From assembly GCF_000264995.1 (NCBI RefSeq), contig NW_006767433.1:2648046-2712045 (forward strand): a stretch of 64,000 nt of DNA, read 5' to 3'. Positions 62,201 to 64,000 of the stretch are shown here, piece by piece. The translations under genes and the position numbers were made by a program. Each line of letters starts with the position of its first letter. Positions within the stretch are counted from its first letter, which is position 1. The notes beneath the pieces are model-generated. The model saw nothing but the letters and a program-made list of their open reading frames with translations. It searched no databases and was not told the DNA's origin. Source of the stretch: Punctularia strigosozonata HHB-11173 SS5 (Eukaryota; Basidiomycota; Agaricomycetes; Corticiales; Punctulariaceae).

Positions 62201-62524
62201 CCCCAGGATATACATACGCACCCTATGCACGGTCTCGTCGCCATGCAGCACATGGTAAGAGAGCACGCCGTCGTCTCGATCTTCGTCGATGATATATTCT
62301 GGTTGATCTCTGCCTTCAAACGCTTCGACGGGCGTCCGTGTCGGACCGCGGTACTTGGCTTTCTCCTGCGGCGGTAAGGTAGGGAGTTCAACACCGGAGA
62401 AAATCCAGCGCCGCGGGGCTTCCTGAGATAAACCAGACGGAGGGGGGAGTGCTGCTATGGAATTGTCGTTGGTTGCCGGTACTAGCGAGAATGAGATAGG
62501 ATCTGGAGACGACGATCCTGTCAT
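56237..62524 (-). CDS. Mit1/CHD-type chromatin remodeller (PHD, chromodomain, SNF2)
   Basis: Exons (minus): 62524..62110, 62048..61349, 61286..60091, 60040..59823, 59762..59688, 59638..59480, 59428..59266, 59209..59136, 59081..59036, 58986..58838, 58790..58727, 58679..58574, 58523..58358, 58310..58245, 58189..58071, 58018..57970, 57910..57902, 57844..57766, 57710..57543, 57477..57200, 57144..56800, 56739..56429, 56378..56237, giving about 1698 residues. PHD-like finger ([21 protein letters not shown]), chromodomain-like [21 protein letters not shown]2 motifs ([44 protein letters not shown]) and two C-terminal Cys clusters ([28 protein letters not shown], a CCHC knuckle). In fission yeast, Mit1 is the remodelling subunit of SHREC in heterochromatin. 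Intron 58070..58019 has a GC donor; exon 17 is 9 nt. The start codon is the first ATG in frame and not certain. Confidence 0.88.
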
Positions 62525-64000
62525 CGCGTCTGGGGTGGGGAGACGTCCGACGAACGCGACGCGCGACACACCGTTGATGAGTCACGCATCACGCGCACCG
62601 GTCCCCGGAGCGTGATGGTTTCTCCCGGAATTCATATCAGTGCATATACAGTGCCCGATCAGTCACTTGTACAGTACCAGTCACTTGTACACCTGCCTTG
62701 ATCTGGCTCCCCTCGCTCAGAATTAGCTACTTCCTCTTCGAACTACAGTACCATATAGTTAATATACATGCTGGCTACAATATTTGATACTGCATGGGAT
62801 GCGATTTATCGACTCGATTAATTGTAAGACTGTCCAGAATGTGTGAAGTCCCATTCTGACCAAATTTCTGCTCCTTGCACGTTGTATGTAGAGCTACGAT
62901 TGTGGAGTCTACTGACAACCGCAGCTCCTTGTATCAACCAAGTGTACCCAAGGCATATTTTCCGTACTCTTATGTGGGCACCAATGCGGAACTACGTCCA
63001 CCAGGGTGCAAACCATGTGCAAAACAGCCGAAACGACGGGGAAAGTGTGACAGATTTGAGTTGCACAGCCATCTTGGCTCCCAAATATGGTAGCCGTGAC
63101 AGCCGTTTTGGCAGAGGCCGGCGTGACATAGCCGGTGTGCAAATGAATAGTTTTTGTCTTAAGCGCATGACAGCCAGTAATCGGCATCCACGCAGCTCCT
63201 CAACACATTGCAAGCCATAACAATATGCTGAGTTTGTGCAGAAGCACAATGTGCATCATATGAGATAGTTTTTACAAGGTATGAATGGGAGGACATGGAG
63301 TAATGGTCAAATTACATTTTTGGTGTACAAAGGACTGGTCGTGTACTGTACTGGAAAGAATGGCGGGTGCCCCGCCAGTCCACCTTTCTCTTGCATGTAA
63401 ATTAGCCTATTCGCGATGCAGTAGTAAGGCTAAGCTCATGCACGATCCGGGAACATCACATGATTAGCGTGACATTCCGAAAAAGGCAATCTACGGCTGC
63501 TTGGTTTGACGTGTCGCCTCCAGGCTCCTTAACCAGCCGCTCGTATCGCGTCGAACTCCCAAATCCTAGCGCGGTAGTCGATGTTGTAACAGAATGAATG
63601 TCGGAATGGGATCATGTGAACTCAGGGGTAACATCATGTGATCATTTCCTTTTATATCATAAGGCTTGGGGGAGTACGACGCGATAGAGCGGCTGGCAGA
63701 TCTTGTATTTCAAATTCTCGGCTTAGGCTCGGCATCCCTGTACAACAACGAGTCTAGGGGCAATGCGAGGCACTGCAAATACCTGAGGAAAATGCCTGAG
63801 AGCGACGAATATACCATAAATGGTATATTTGTGCACTTCAGTTGTCCGAAGTCAGTGGCCATGCGAGCGCTGCATCTTGTGGAAGTGTCCAGTCCCATGC
63901 CGACTTCGCATGAGAGGCTGCAAGCCGCAGCCAGTGCATAAATGAGATGCAGTTCGAGTTCCATCAGAATACCCAGCATGTGCCTCCACACTGCAGCTGA
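62525..64000. other. Right-end intergenic region, no gene seen
   Basis: About 1.5 kb without a convincing gene. Visible signals: CAGTCACTTGTACA occurs twice within 62655-62690; ATCACATGAT (about 63458) and its reverse complement ATCATGTGAT (about 63633) form a spaced inverted pair. Short frames near 62875-63093 and 63666-63941 have no family features, splice partners or coding-like composition. Confidence 0.5.

Noticed and set aside
62875-63941. Short frames at the right end as genes
   Set aside because: They are 60-125 codons long, have biased composition like the surrounding AT-rich DNA, and show no motif or splice partner.

Overview
This window comes from a basidiomycete, most likely an Agaricomycete. 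The genes are closely packed, roughly 50-57% GC, and cut by many introns of about 43-75 nt. The protein set is typically fungal: a Kre6/Skn1 glucan-synthesis pair, fungal GCS, Ima1, Sec3, Prm10-type ThrE and a Zn2Cys6 regulator. It also carries a tyrosine-recombinase (Ngaro-type) retrotransposon. All exon models below were built by eye from reading frame, intron phase, splice signals and family motifs; no search or alignment was run.

Layout. 1-2.8 kb: 5' end of SLD2 (minus), divergent from a Ser/Pro-rich disordered protein. 3-8 kb: a very large SUV39/Clr4-type H3K9 methyltransferase (minus), head-to-head and overlapping at the predicted start codons with a UBE2O-type E2/E3 ubiquitin enzyme (8-11.4 kb). 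11.5-15.1 kb: TatD nuclease (minus) divergent from a PTS2-bearing peroxisomal 3-ketoacyl-CoA thiolase. 15.5-19.9 kb: membrane-anchored heparinase II/III-like protein and a Ser/Thr-rich wall-sensor-like protein. 20.6-30.4 kb: two KRE6/SKN1 paralogues in inverted orientation flanking a SNAPc subunit-1 candidate and Ima1. 30.8-36.5 kb: a Ngaro/DIRS-group retrotransposon with gag, RT-RNase H, tyrosine recombinase and split direct repeats, ending 44 bp before the start codon of ceramide glucosyltransferase. 38-51 kb: exocyst Sec3, a TB2/DP1/HVA22 protein, a fructosyl-amine-oxidase-like FAD enzyme, a Zn2Cys6 transcription factor and a ThrE/Prm10 transporter. 51.6-62.5 kb: a Rad5/HLTF-type SNF2-RING protein and a Mit1/CHD-type PHD-chromo-SNF2 remodeller. 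62.5-64 kb: no gene seen.

Functional links. The H3K9 methyltransferase and the Mit1-like remodeller are both heterochromatin factors in fission yeast. Kre6/Skn1, GCS, the sensor-like protein and Sec3 serve cell wall, membrane or secretion. These are family-level inferences, not evidence of a cluster.

The most unusual signal is in splicing. Of about 163 introns I could place, 11 are best explained as GC-AG and one (in the thiolase) as AT-AC. Six of the GC-AG introns are in the methyltransferase gene, four of them within a tandem array of 63-69 nt symmetrical mini-exons. Micro-exons of 7-15 nt encode conserved residues in at least five genes.
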